Shown piece by piece: positions 33,378 through 42,324 of a stretch of DNA of 53,112 nt. The position numbers were made by a program, and so were the translations under genes. How positions within the stretch are numbered: position 1 is the stretch's first letter; each line of letters begins with the position of its first letter. The DNA is taken from the NCBI GenBank assembly GCA_024400505.1, contig JAKSMP010000009.1:1-53112 (forward strand), in the 5' to 3' direction. Source of the DNA: Bacteroidales bacterium. Lineage in GTDB: Bacteria > Bacteroidota > Bacteroidia > Bacteroidales > P3. Below the pieces are notes generated by a model, which saw only the letters and a list, made by a program, of their open reading frames with translations, searched no databases and was not told the origin of the DNA.

Positions 33378-33827
33378 CTAACCAATAACGATAAGGTTCT
33401 GACCTTCGAGGACAGCGTCGCCTTTGCGAACGTTGACAGCGGTAACGGTGCCATCAACATCAGCTTCGATGTTGTTCTCCATCTTCATAGCCTCAAGCAG
33501 CACTACGCTCTGGCCGGCCTTGACGGTGTCGCCAACATTGACGAAAACGTCGAGGATGGTGCCGGGAAGAGGTGAGTTGAGCTTGTTGCCAGCACCACCA
33601 GCGGCGGGTGCGGGAGTGGAACGCTGAACTTCGCCAGCAGCAGCAGCCACGCGGGGAGCGGGCTTGGGGGTAACGATAGTGGTACGCGGTTTCTGGGCGC
33701 GCATCTCTTTGTCAACAGTAACGGTGTAAGCAGTGCCGTTGACTTCCATTTTCATTTCTTGGCCTTCGACTTCGTTGATGTTAACTTTGTACTCAGAGCC
33801 ATTGATTTTGAACTTATATTCTTTCAT
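33378..33827 (-). CDS. Biotin carrier subunit of the decarboxylase
   Basis: The 149-residue protein carries CO2 between the alpha and beta subunits. It has an N-terminal beta domain, an Ala/Pro-rich hinge (about 50-80) and a C-terminal biotinyl domain (about 82-149) with EAMKMENN, where Lys115 is the biotinylation site. The length and layout match MmdC/GcdC-type carriers. It lies 42 bp after the OadG-like gene. Confidence 0.93.
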   Translation of the reverse strand: MKEYKFKINGSEYKVNINEVEGQEMKMEVNGTAYTVTVDKEMRAQKPRTTIVTPKPAPRVAAAAGEVQRSTPAPAAGGAGNKLNSPLPGTILDVFVNVGDTVKAGQSVVLLEAMKMENNIEADVDGTVTAVNVRKGDAVLEGQNLIVIG

Positions 33828-33869
33828 TGTGTCTTGTTCTTATTTAATAGGTATTTCTATTAAAAGCCA

Positions 33870-34865
33870 TTATTTTTTGTTGGAGAAATACTGGTTCATG
33901 TTGTAGAACTTAGCATTCCAAGGAGTCCATGCACGCTCAACCTTCTGGATGGTGATGACGGTGTCTTCCTCATCGTGGAGGTCTTGCTCATAAGCATAGA
34001 TGGCAGCTGCGATGGCAGCATAAACTTCGCCATCAACGGCTTTGCTGCCTTCGGATACGGCCTTAGGAGCGTTGCCCTTGGCCTCTTTGCCTTTGTTCTC
34101 ATTCTTCTCGGTCACCTTGCGGATGATAGCACCATAGCCAAGCATGATGAAGCAGATGCAAACGAGAGCGATGAACACTACGCAGATAGCCACCAAAGCC
34201 AATCCGCCACCATAGGGGTCGGCCTCTTTGATGCGCTCAGCTTGCTTGGGCACATGATAATGGAAGGTGGTGAGAGGAGTCATCGCATTGCAACCCTGGG
34301 CAAAGCTGAGAGAGTTGATGTTGTAGCCTACAGGAGTCTTGCCCACGAGGATGATTTCCTTGGACATGGGATTGACCTGGAAAGCATAGTGAGTGCAGGA
34401 AAAACCGTACTCAGCCACAGGCTTCTCGTACATTTTAAGGGTATCATCGCAATACATGAGCTGAAGAACTACCAGATAGCTGGAGTCGGTCTGAGAACTA
34501 ACGAGTGCAAGCACATATTCGCCCATCACACTAACGGACTGGGGACGAAGGATGTTCTTGAGGTCGTGGCGACCCTGATACACATCGGTAGTAAAGCGGC
34601 CGGTACGCTGCAGAGTGTTGTCCTCGCCACGAACAAGGAAGTCGATGGCGCAGTCGATGCTGTCAACAACAACAAATGCATCATAGCCGGGCACGTAGCA
34701 AACAGGGTTGGCATGGAAATCCATGGGGGCCATGCAATGATGTGCGCAAGCAGAAGCCGCACCGTCGGGAGCACCTTCAGTGGCAGCAGGCTGAGCCACA
34801 ACACTGCCAGCCATCATGAAAAGGCCAACGAATATTGCAACTAATTGTTTAGCTATTTTATTCAT
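33870..34865 (-). CDS. OadG-like membrane subunit of the decarboxylase
   Basis: From the ATG at 34865 the product has 331 residues with a signal peptide (MNKIAKQLVAIFVGLFMMAG...VVAQ). It has a Bacteroidales-specific extracytoplasmic domain (about 25-210) and one transmembrane helix (about 220-245, LVAICVVFIALVCICFIMLG). A charged cytoplasmic tail resembles OadG/MmdD and ends near YAYEQDLHDEEDT and WNAKFYNMNQYF. OadG-type subunits hold the alpha and beta subunits together. The large outer domain is much longer than in the enterobacterial protein. The reading frame extends upstream to 34913, but those codons show no signal. Confidence 0.82.
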   Translation of the reverse strand: MNKIAKQLVAIFVGLFMMAGSVVAQPAATEGAPDGAASACAHHCMAPMDFHANPVCYVPGYDAFVVVDSIDCAIDFLVRGEDNTLQRTGRFTTDVYQGRHDLKNILRPQSVSVMGEYVLALVSSQTDSSYLVVLQLMYCDDTLKMYEKPVAEYGFSCTHYAFQVNPMSKEIILVGKTPVGYNINSLSFAQGCNAMTPLTTFHYHVPKQAERIKEADPYGGGLALVAICVVFIALVCICFIMLGYGAIIRKVTEKNENKGKEAKGNAPKAVSEGSKAVDGEVYAAIAAAIYAYEQDLHDEEDTVITIQKVERAWTPWNAKFYNMNQYFSNKK

Positions 34866-34918
34866 TTTGTTATTCAAAAAATTAGAAACAAAAACTATTT
34901 TTGGAATAAGCATATCGC

Positions 34919-35251
34919 TTATTCAGCGTGGTGCTGGCAAGCGTGCTCGCAACCTTCGTGCTGATGCTCGCAGCAACCTTCGTGCTGGTGAGCGCAGCAG
35001 GGCTGCTCGCCGGCCTTAGCCTTGCAGCAGTTCTCGGTGCCTTTGTTCACGCAAGTCTCACAATTATTGGCAGCGCAAGTGGTATCTTCGCAGGTGCACT
35101 CGTGTGCGCACTGGTGGTCGCAGTGGTGCTCGCAGCACTCGGTCTCACATGCAGAGTCGATAACCTCTTCATTAGCGTTATTGTTGTTGCAAGCAGTCAT
35201 ACCAAAAGCAAAAGCAGCTGCTACAAAAGCGGTCAAAAATACTTTTTTCAT
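34919..35251 (-). CDS. Cys/His-rich lipoprotein in the decarboxylase operon
   Basis: This 110-residue protein has a lipoprotein-type signal (MKKVFLTAFVAAAFAFGMTAC). Its mature part is extraordinarily rich in Cys (about 18) and His (about 11), in repeated units such as CEHHCDHQCAHEC and CCAHQHEGCCEHQHEGC. These look like metal-binding ligands, suggesting a periplasmic or surface metal store or buffer; zinc, copper or nickel cannot be told apart. It lies between the alpha subunit and the OadG-like gene, with its stop 54 bp before the next start. No homologous domain is recognised. Confidence 0.8.
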   Translation of the reverse strand: MKKVFLTAFVAAAFAFGMTACNNNNANEEVIDSACETECCEHHCDHQCAHECTCEDTTCAANNCETCVNKGTENCCKAKAGEQPCCAHQHEGCCEHQHEGCEHACQHHAE

Positions 35252-35307
35252 GATATTGTTATTTCTTGGGGATTAACCCTATTTATTTTTTATTTAATGA
35301 ATACTAT

Positions 35308-35339
35308 TAATATAATAGACGTGTAATATAATAGACGTG
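35308..35339. repeat. Perfect 16-bp tandem duplication
   Basis: TAATATAATAGACGTG occurs twice head to tail (35308-35323 and 35324-35339), in the spacer between the alpha subunit gene and the Cys/His-rich lipoprotein gene. The unit is AT-rich and could be a duplicated binding site or a slippage product. Confidence 0.85.
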
Positions 35340-35353
35340 ATGATGACAGAATA

Positions 35354-36913
35354 CTACAGGGGGATGTTGCAGTGTTTCTTCATGGGCAGGCTGTCCTTCT
35401 TGGTGGCGAGCACCTGGAGAGCACGGATCACGCGGAAACGAGTATTGCGGGGCTCGATAACATCGTCGATGTAGCCGTATTTGGCTGCATTGTAGGGGTT
35501 AGCGAACTGGTTGTTGTACTCTTGTTCCTTCTCAGCAACGAACTTAGCCTTCTCCTCGGGATCGGTGAGTTCTTTGAGCTGGCGGCCGTAGAGAACCTCG
35601 GTAGCACCGCTAGCACCCATAACTGCGATCTGAGCAGTGGGCCAAGCGTAGTTGATATCGCTGCGGAGCTGTTTGCAGCTCATCACGATGTGAGCACCAC
35701 CGTAGGACTTGCGGAGGGTGACAGTGATCTTGGGCACAGTTGCCTCACCATAAGCGAAGAGCATCTTTGCACCATGAGCGATAACGCCCTGATACTCCTG
35801 ACCAGTGCCGGGGAGGAAGCCGGGAACGTCAACGAGGGTGACCAGAGGAATGTTGAAGGCGTCGCAGAAACGAACGAAACGACCACCCTTACGGGAAGCG
35901 TTGCAGTCGAGCACACCGGCCATAGCCTTGGGCTGGTTGGCAACAATACCTACGCTGACACCGCCGAAGCGAGCGAAACCAACGATCAGGTTGGGAGCGA
36001 ATTTCTCGTGAACTTCGAGGAACTTGCCGTCATCAACGATAGCGTTGATGATTTCCTTCATATCGTAAGGAGCGTTGGGATTTTCGGGGATGATGCTGTT
36101 GAGGCTGTCCTCAAGACGGTCGATAGGATCCTGGGTGGGAACATAAGGAGCCTCTTCGAAGTTGTTGGAGGGCATGTAGCTAACGAGGTCGCGGATGAGG
36201 GCGATGGTATCTTCCTCGGTCTCGCCAACGAAGTGAGCAACACCGCTCTTGCTAGCATGAACCTGAGCGCCACCGAGCTTGTCAACGGTAACGTCTTCAC
36301 CGGTAACGGTCTTCACCACCTTAGGACCAGTGAGGAACATGTAGCTGTTCTGCTTGGACATGAGGATAAAGTCGGTGAGAGCGGGGCTATAAACTGCACC
36401 ACCTGCACAAGGTCCGAAAATAGCGCTGATCTGAGGAACAACACCAGAGGCGAGGATGTTACGCTCGAAAATCTCGGCGTAGCCAGCCAATGCGTTGCAA
36501 CCTTCCTGAATACGAGCTCCGCCGGAGTCGTTAAGACCGATAACGGGAGCGCCGGTCTTCATAGCCTGATCCATGATTTTGCAGATCTTGAGAGACATGG
36601 TCTCGCTCAAGCTACCTGCAAAAACGGTGAAATCCTGTGCGAATACATAGACAGGACGGCCATCGATGGTACCATAACCAGTCACCACACCATCGCCCAA
36701 GAAAACAGTCTTCTGCTGGTCGAAATTGGTGCAACGATGGGTAAGGAACATATCGAACTCTTCGAATGAACCTTCATCGAGGAGAAGGGCGATACGCTCA
36801 CGAGCGGTCAGTTTTCCCTGCTCGTGCTGTTTGTCGATGCGCTTTTGGCCACCGCCCATTTTGGCTTCACTTCTTTTATCAAGAAGTTCTTTTATCTTAT
36901 CTTCAAATGCCAT
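35354..36913 (-). CDS. Methylmalonyl-CoA decarboxylase alpha subunit (carboxyltransferase)
   Basis: The 519-residue enzyme moves the carboxyl group of methylmalonyl-CoA to biotin, giving propionyl-CoA. It belongs to the acyl-CoA carboxylase beta (PccB/MmdA) family. The N-terminal crotonase-like half contains DSGGARIQEG and the FGPCAGGAVYSPAL oxyanion region. The C-terminal half contains the carboxybiotin-binding KSYGGAHIVMS segment. The length is typical. It follows the epimerase gene by about 100 bp on the same strand. A 465-codon antisense frame across it is a compositional shadow. Confidence 0.93.
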   Translation of the reverse strand: MAFEDKIKELLDKRSEAKMGGGQKRIDKQHEQGKLTARERIALLLDEGSFEEFDMFLTHRCTNFDQQKTVFLGDGVVTGYGTIDGRPVYVFAQDFTVFAGSLSETMSLKICKIMDQAMKTGAPVIGLNDSGGARIQEGCNALAGYAEIFERNILASGVVPQISAIFGPCAGGAVYSPALTDFILMSKQNSYMFLTGPKVVKTVTGEDVTVDKLGGAQVHASKSGVAHFVGETEEDTIALIRDLVSYMPSNNFEEAPYVPTQDPIDRLEDSLNSIIPENPNAPYDMKEIINAIVDDGKFLEVHEKFAPNLIVGFARFGGVSVGIVANQPKAMAGVLDCNASRKGGRFVRFCDAFNIPLVTLVDVPGFLPGTGQEYQGVIAHGAKMLFAYGEATVPKITVTLRKSYGGAHIVMSCKQLRSDINYAWPTAQIAVMGASGATEVLYGRQLKELTDPEEKAKFVAEKEQEYNNQFANPYNAAKYGYIDDVIEPRNTRFRVIRALQVLATKKDSLPMKKHCNIPL

Positions 36914-37014
36914 TTTAAAAAATGTGTTTGATGGTTAGTAATTTGGGGAATTGCCCAAGGTCTTAGCGGCCATGGCCTATCCCCAGATAATTCATGATTG
37001 TGAATTGCTGTTGA

Positions 37015-37422
37015 TTATTTGCAGCAAAGTTCGGTGAGTACACCCATGGTGCTCTTGGGATGGAGGAAACCGATGTGGAGACCTTCAGCGCCATTACGGC
37101 TCTGCTGATCGATGAGGCGAACGCCCTTGTCAGCAGCATCCTTCAAAGCCTGGTCGGTGTTCTCTACACAGAAAGCGATGTGGTGCATACCACCCTTACC
37201 GCCGTTTTTCTCGATGAAGCCAGCGATGGTGCTCTCGGGGCAAGTGGGCTCAAGGAGCTCAATCTTTACTTCGCCGCATTTCAGGAAAGCGGTTTTTACT
37301 TTCTGGTCAGTTACTTCTTCAATTGCATAGCACTTGAGACCCATGACGTCTTCCCAATAACGGATAGCTTCGTCAAGATTGGTCACAGCGATACCGATGT
37401 GTTCAATGTGTGAAGGGGTCAT
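37015..37422 (-). CDS. Methylmalonyl-CoA epimerase
   Basis: The 135-residue VOC-fold enzyme interconverts the R and S forms of methylmalonyl-CoA, linking the mutase to the decarboxylase. Two beta-alpha-beta-beta-beta modules are present, with metal ligands in HIEHIGIAVTNL (His7), GGMHHIAFCVEN and a late Glu in MGVLTELC. The length is normal. It is the first gene of the propionate operon. Confidence 0.94.
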   Translation of the reverse strand: MTPSHIEHIGIAVTNLDEAIRYWEDVMGLKCYAIEEVTDQKVKTAFLKCGEVKIELLEPTCPESTIAGFIEKNGGKGGMHHIAFCVENTDQALKDAADKGVRLIDQQSRNGAEGLHIGFLHPKSTMGVLTELCCK

Positions 37423-37515
37423 AATAATAAATTTTAATATTTATAAATTAATTAATTGTTTATTTTTTCATTAAAACATTGTTTTACAGCGCATAGATAA
37501 TATGCACTGAAAATA

Positions 37516-37523
37516 CAAAGATA
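37516..37523 (-). promoter_or_regulatory. -7 box for the propionate operon
   Basis: On the minus strand TATCTTTG matches TAnnTTTG, giving a leader of roughly 90 bases before the epimerase ATG. The leader is A/T-rich; I see no known riboswitch in it. Nothing else is visible in 37423-37637. Confidence 0.65.
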
Positions 37524-37637
37524 CAAAGAATAATTGATTTGAAAAAAATTATTTTACCACACAATACAATTCAGCTGAAAATCTCACCTTTCAACTGCTG
37601 TTTATATGGTATTTTCAATAGAGCAAAGTAGTGGGAA

Positions 37638-39539
37638 TCAAAGCCGATTCATGCATGCTGAAACGATGGAATCCACATCTATACCACAGTCTTTCTGCAA
37701 CTGAGGTATGGGGCCATGTGTAACATAGCTATCGGGCAATCCCAAAATGGTGACGGGCAGGGATATACCACGCTCGGCATAATGTTCCAAAACAGCACTT
37801 CCCAATCCGCCTTTTTTCACGCCATCTTCCACCGTTACTATGCGACGGAAGCCTTGTTTGGCAATGGCGTCCAGCAGGTCGGTATCAATAGGCTTGAGAT
37901 AACGCATATCATACACAGCGGCAGAAATCCCCTCCCCTGCCAATTGCTCGGCAGCCATGAGCGCAGAATTACCAATATGGCCAATGGAAATGATGGCAAC
38001 ATCGCTTCCTTCGCGCACACATCGGCCTCGGCCAACCGGCAGTTTCTCAGGTTTGTTTTGCCAATCGGGGTGCACACTCAACCCACGCGGATAACGTATC
38101 ACCACGGCACCTTGGTCGGGCAACTGGGCGGTGTACATCATGTTTCGCAATTCATGTTCATCCATAGGAGCACAAATGGTCAGCCCTGGGATGGGGCGCA
38201 GACAAGCCATATCAAATGCTCCATGATGGGTGGGTCCATCATCACCCACCAAACCAGCACGATCCAAACAAATCACCACAGGCAAATGCTGCAATGCCAC
38301 ATCGTGGATTATTTGGTCGAAAGCACGCTGCATGAAAGACGAGTATATGTTGCAGAATGGGACCATTCCTTGTGCGGCCAAACCGGCCGAAAAGGTGACT
38401 GCATGCTGCTCGGCAATACCCACATCAAACGCACGAGAGGGCATCTTTTGCATCATTAGGTTGAGCGAGCACCCTGTGGGCATAGCGGGTGTGATACCCA
38501 CTATCTTGGGATTCTTCTCGGCCAGTTCTATGATGGTGCGCCCAAACACGTCTTGATATTTCAAGGGTTCCCCGTTGGTGCTTTTCGTTATCTGATTGCC
38601 CGTTTCGGCATCAAACTTGCCTGGGGCATGGTATGTTACTGGATTTTTCTCGGCAGAACGAAGGCCCTTGCCTTTCTTGGTCACCACATGCAACAGTTTG
38701 GGGCCATTGATGGTCTTGAGCTTTGAGAGCACCTCTACGAGATGGTCGATGTCGTGGCCATCGATAGGACCGAAATAGCGGAACCCCAACGACTCAAACA
38801 GATTTGGAGCACCCAATGCCGCTGTTTTGGCCACAAACGTAGCTCGTTGGAAGAAATTGATTTGCTTTTGCTTCCTTCGGTCGGGAGAGTCAGAGTTGCC
38901 GCCTAAACGATTCCAGATTTTATCCTTTAACTGGTTATATTCGCGCGACGAAGTGATGCGCACCAGATACTTGCTCAATCCACCCACAGCCTTGTCGATG
39001 CTAATGCCGTTGTCGTTGAGCACAACTAGCATATTGGCTTTCGACACGCCCGCATTGTTCAGGGCTTCAAAGGCTTCGCCACCCGTCATCGAGCCGTCAC
39101 CAATCACTGCTATATGCTGCCTACTGTGGTTGCCCTGGAGCGTAGAAGCTGTGGCCATGCCCAAGGCGGCACTGATAGAGGTGGAGCTATGCCCGGTGCC
39201 AAAAGCATCGAATACGGATTCTTCCATTTTGGGAAATCCGCTCAAGCCGCCATAGGTGCGAATGGTATGGAACTGGTCGCGTCGGCCAGTGATGATTTTG
39301 TGTCCGTAAGCCTGATGCCCCACATCCCACACCAGTTTGTCATCGGGTGTGTTGAAAACATAGTGAAGCGCCAAAGTCAACTCCACTGTACCCAAACTAG
39401 AGGCCAGATGGCCTGGGTGCTGAGAAAGAGTGTCTATGATATATTGTCGCAATTCTGTTGCCAGCGTTTTCAACTGCTCGCAATTCAATTTGCGCAAGTC
39501 TTCAACGTTATTGATTGTGCTAAGTAATTCTCCTGACAT
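37638..39539 (-). CDS. 1-deoxy-D-xylulose-5-phosphate synthase
   Basis: This 633-residue thiamine diphosphate enzyme joins pyruvate and glyceraldehyde-3-phosphate in the first step of the MEP isoprenoid pathway. The N-terminal part has HPGHLASSLGTVEL and the thiamine-binding GDGSMTGGEAFEALNNAG. The middle has the transketolase pyrimidine domain (GIAEQHAVTFSAGLA), and the C-terminal transketolase domain starts at about residue 500. The length is normal. It lies 56 bp after a secreted-protein gene on the same strand. Confidence 0.96.
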   Translation of the reverse strand: MSGELLSTINNVEDLRKLNCEQLKTLATELRQYIIDTLSQHPGHLASSLGTVELTLALHYVFNTPDDKLVWDVGHQAYGHKIITGRRDQFHTIRTYGGLSGFPKMEESVFDAFGTGHSSTSISAALGMATASTLQGNHSRQHIAVIGDGSMTGGEAFEALNNAGVSKANMLVVLNDNGISIDKAVGGLSKYLVRITSSREYNQLKDKIWNRLGGNSDSPDRRKQKQINFFQRATFVAKTAALGAPNLFESLGFRYFGPIDGHDIDHLVEVLSKLKTINGPKLLHVVTKKGKGLRSAEKNPVTYHAPGKFDAETGNQITKSTNGEPLKYQDVFGRTIIELAEKNPKIVGITPAMPTGCSLNLMMQKMPSRAFDVGIAEQHAVTFSAGLAAQGMVPFCNIYSSFMQRAFDQIIHDVALQHLPVVICLDRAGLVGDDGPTHHGAFDMACLRPIPGLTICAPMDEHELRNMMYTAQLPDQGAVVIRYPRGLSVHPDWQNKPEKLPVGRGRCVREGSDVAIISIGHIGNSALMAAEQLAGEGISAAVYDMRYLKPIDTDLLDAIAKQGFRRIVTVEDGVKKGGLGSAVLEHYAERGISLPVTILGLPDSYVTHGPIPQLQKDCGIDVDSIVSACMNRL

Positions 39540-39595
39540 GATTTGATAGTAGCGGTAAAGTGTAAAGTTAGTATAGTGGCATGAACTTACAAGCC

Positions 39596-40711
39596 TTAGT
39601 TGGTCACCTTGTATCCGGGGGCCGATTTCTCAATGGGCTTGTCGAAGTCTTTGTTGAGTTTCTTGTTCTTGTCGCGGCCTTGGGCACCCTCACGCATAAC
39701 CCATTTTCCATCCACAAACACGTATGCCAATTCTACTCCCGTGGGCACATAGTATTGAAACAAGCCTTCCATGCCATTCACTTGGGGGCCTACCTCATCA
39801 AAGATGATCATCTTCAACTTCTCGTCGGTAGTTTTGGTGCTGGGGCCTGAGGTGACGCGTTCGTTCACAGCGGCAGAGGTCCGAGCCGCTGTCACTTTCA
39901 CTCGACTCACTCGCTTGGTATTCTTTTTTCCTTTCTTTCCTTTCTTGCCAGGCTTGTACTTGGGTTGAGCCGGGGCCACAGCACGCCCGCCCCCTTTACG
40001 CTTGGCACGGACGCGCTCCACTGTGCGAACATACTGCTCTTCATACCAAAGATTCACCATAGCATTGTGGGTATATTCAAGCACCACGCGGCGCAAGTTG
40101 CGTTCTTTCTTGAACAAGTTCTGTCCAAACTGGGGAGCACTACTGCTTGACTTGAAGCAAATAGGTTCAATCACTTTGCGCTGGGTGAGGTTGTCAACAC
40201 CGCTCCACCCCAGCAGGGTGTAGAATGTTTTGCCGTCGTGAGACGTAGTGATCAATTCCTGATAAACAGCACCGAACCAATTGTCGAAGGTGAGAAGGTC
40301 TTCTTGTCGGTTGACAATTTCTTCCGACATATCATTTAGCTCGTACACATCATACTCGTCGGTTTTTTCGTTGAGAGATTGCACGAATCCAAAACATTCA
40401 TATTCTCCCATATCATTAACCACGGGCCAGGTGATGATGCGGAATTTTTTGTCAGGAGCAGTCAACACAGACACTTTGTTGCCAAAGTTCCATTGAAACT
40501 TGATAGAATTTGGGTGGTTGAGTGCCTCATGGAAAAGATGGACAGCAGCCTCATTGGCATGGTAGCGCTGATTGTCGGTGGGGGCATTATACACGTCTTC
40601 GAATAACGCCAATAACTGCGATTGATAGTCAGACATCAGGGCTTTATCTTGAGCCAAAGAACTGGTGCTCAAAACAAATATAGCGACAACTATGGATAGA
40701 AACTTCCGCAT
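39596..40711 (-). CDS. Exported Bacteroidales protein with Lys-rich linker
   Basis: The 371-residue product has a signal peptide (MRKFLSIVVAIFVLSTSSLA). A folded N-terminal part (about 25-235) has IKFQWNFGNKVSVLTAPDKKFRIITWPVV and TFYTLLGWSGVDNLTQRKVIEPI. A very basic insert (about 236-295) has GKKGKKGKKNTKR, and a conserved C-terminal part has FDEVGPQVNGMEGLFQYYVPTG. The basic insert interrupts the domain and could bind nucleic acid, LPS or peptidoglycan. I do not recognise a named family; the rest looks like a conserved Bacteroidales secreted protein. dxs follows on the same strand. Confidence 0.72.
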   Translation of the reverse strand: MRKFLSIVVAIFVLSTSSLAQDKALMSDYQSQLLALFEDVYNAPTDNQRYHANEAAVHLFHEALNHPNSIKFQWNFGNKVSVLTAPDKKFRIITWPVVNDMGEYECFGFVQSLNEKTDEYDVYELNDMSEEIVNRQEDLLTFDNWFGAVYQELITTSHDGKTFYTLLGWSGVDNLTQRKVIEPICFKSSSSAPQFGQNLFKKERNLRRVVLEYTHNAMVNLWYEEQYVRTVERVRAKRKGGGRAVAPAQPKYKPGKKGKKGKKNTKRVSRVKVTAARTSAAVNERVTSGPSTKTTDEKLKMIIFDEVGPQVNGMEGLFQYYVPTGVELAYVFVDGKWVMREGAQGRDKNKKLNKDFDKPIEKSAPGYKVTN

Positions 40712-40858
40712 ACTAGTATTTTTAAAAGAAATTAACGACTATTTTTATCTTTTATTATTCAATATGCTAAAATATTTAGCAATTCACGCTTGGCCCACCA
40801 CCCCTTCGGCAAGCCCCAACCACCAGCTTATGGTAATACGGATGCAATACAGCAGTTC

Positions 40859-40902
40859 TATAGTGGCTGTATAGTGGTTGTATAGCATTTCTATGGTGGG
40901 AG
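40859..40902. repeat. Four 11-bp tandem repeats upstream of dapD
   Basis: TATAGTGGCTG, TATAGTGGTTG, TATAGCATTTC and TATGGTGGGAG follow each other without gaps. The last two are degenerate. The period matches one turn of DNA. The intergenic stretch 40712-41007 also holds a TGCTAAA/TTTAGCA hairpin (40765-40781). I see no small gene in it. Confidence 0.6.
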
Positions 40903-41007
40903 CATTGCCAGTGATAGAGCTTACACAATATTTACATCCACTTGCTGGGGCCCTTTTTTCTTCGGCTGGCACAATAAGCAGCAGATTTTCTCGTTAAGCA
41001 AAACAAT

Positions 41008-41826
41008 ATGAATAAAAATGTACAAACTATAATTGAGCAAGCCTGGGACAACCGAGAGATGCTCAAAGCAAGCGAAACCCAGCAGGCAATTCGCCAAGTG
41101 GTGGATCAGTTGGATCGTGGCGAACTGAGAATAGCAGAAAAAGTGGATGGATTGTGGCATGTAAACGAGTGGCTGAAAAAAGCCGTGATACTCTATTTCC
41201 CCATCAACCAGATGGAAACCACCGAGTGTGGCCCATTCGAATTCCACGATAAAATTGCATTGAAACACAATTATGCCGAGCAGCAAGTGCGAGTGGTGCC
41301 CCATGCCATTGCCCGACATGGTGCCTACCTTGCCCCTGGCGTTGTGATGATGCCATCGTATGTAAACATTGGAGCATACGTGGATAGCGGCACCATGGTG
41401 GACACGTGGGCCACCGTGGGCAGTTGCGCACAGATTGGCAAGAATGTGCATCTCAGCGGTGGCGTGGGCATTGGTGGTGTGTTGGAACCCGTGCAAGCAG
41501 CACCCGTCATCATCGAGGATCATTGCTTCATCGGCAGCCGATGCATCATCGTTGAAGGTGCCATTGTAGAAGAAGAGGCTGTAATTGGGGCCAACACGGT
41601 AATCACCGCCAGCACCCACATCATCGACGTGACAGGTCCCGAACCCATCACCTACAAAGGTCGCGTGCCAGCCCGCAGCATTGTCATCCCTGGCAGCTAC
41701 ACTCGCCATTATCCTGCTGGCGACTATCAAGTGAGTTGCGCCCTCATCATTGGTCGCCGAAGCGAGAGCACCGACAAGAAAACATCACTCAACAACGCCT
41801 TGCGCGAATACGGAATTGGAAATTGA
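41008..41826 (+). CDS. Tetrahydrodipicolinate N-succinyltransferase
   Basis: The 272-residue enzyme succinylates tetrahydrodipicolinate on the way to diaminopimelate and lysine. The N-terminal helical domain is followed by a left-handed beta helix of hexapeptide repeats (about 100-235), with VNIGAYVDSGTMVDTWATVGSCAQIG and the HLSGGVGIGGVLEP active-site loop. The length is normal. An ATG at 41008 follows an A/T-rich leader. Confidence 0.95.
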   Translation: MNKNVQTIIEQAWDNREMLKASETQQAIRQVVDQLDRGELRIAEKVDGLWHVNEWLKKAVILYFPINQMETTECGPFEFHDKIALKHNYAEQQVRVVPHAIARHGAYLAPGVVMMPSYVNIGAYVDSGTMVDTWATVGSCAQIGKNVHLSGGVGIGGVLEPVQAAPVIIEDHCFIGSRCIIVEGAIVEEEAVIGANTVITASTHIIDVTGPEPITYKGRVPARSIVIPGSYTRHYPAGDYQVSCALIIGRRSESTDKKTSLNNALREYGIGN

Positions 41827-41833
41827 TAATATT

Positions 41834-42211
41834 ATGAAAAAAAGCTTTTTACTCTTATCTTTTTGCCTTCTTTTATTGACTGTGGGATGCAGGAAAAACA
41901 TGGACACTTTCCCATTCAAAGGCAAGGTGGTGGGATATGTCAACTGCACCATGTCCACTGCCACAATTTCAGAGATTGACTTTGGCTATGTGGTGGCCTT
42001 GACCATACCTGATTCGGTGGGTAATGCCTACACCAACGAAAATGGCACCAAGTACGACCACTGTGTTGTCATCTATCGCACCAGGCAACGCTGCCACGAA
42101 GGCGATGAAATAAGCGGCACCATGTATTTGGACGACGATTATTCCCGAGCTTATTGCAATTATCATTTCAACCTGGGTCTGCCCGAAGGTGTCTGCTACA
42201 CACTCGACTAA
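41834..42211 (+). CDS. Small lipoprotein of unknown function
   Basis: The real start is the ATG at 41834, eight bases after the dapD stop; an open frame extends upstream but overlaps dapD. The 125-residue product has a lipoprotein signal (MKKSFLLLSFCLLLLTVGC). Its compact beta-rich domain contains FKGKVVGYVNCTMS, DFGYVVALTIPDS and DEISGTMYLDDDYS. Four Cys in the mature part may pair. No family is recognised. It is likely co-transcribed with dapD. Confidence 0.75.
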   Translation: MKKSFLLLSFCLLLLTVGCRKNMDTFPFKGKVVGYVNCTMSTATISEIDFGYVVALTIPDSVGNAYTNENGTKYDHCVVIYRTRQRCHEGDEISGTMYLDDDYSRAYCNYHFNLGLPEGVCYTLD

Positions 42212-42324
42212 TTTACAACTTCTTCAACGCGCTCCATTTGCATCACACACCATGCTGCAAAGACTCTAAACACACGTCTGTTGAAAAAAAGCTTTGACAG
42301 ACAGACAAAAAATCAAAAATAGTT

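Noticed and set aside
35372-36769. 465-codon frame antisense to the decarboxylase alpha subunit
   Set aside because: It lies wholly inside a clear carboxyltransferase gene. Codon choice in these genes leaves few stops on the opposite strand, and the same effect gives long shadows over hflX, parC, the nucleoid protein gene, gltX and galE.
37423-37637. Possible riboswitch or tRNA in the A/T-rich leader of the propionate operon
   Set aside because: No cloverleaf, no cobalamin-box-like or other known conserved core was found despite the pathway's use of B12.
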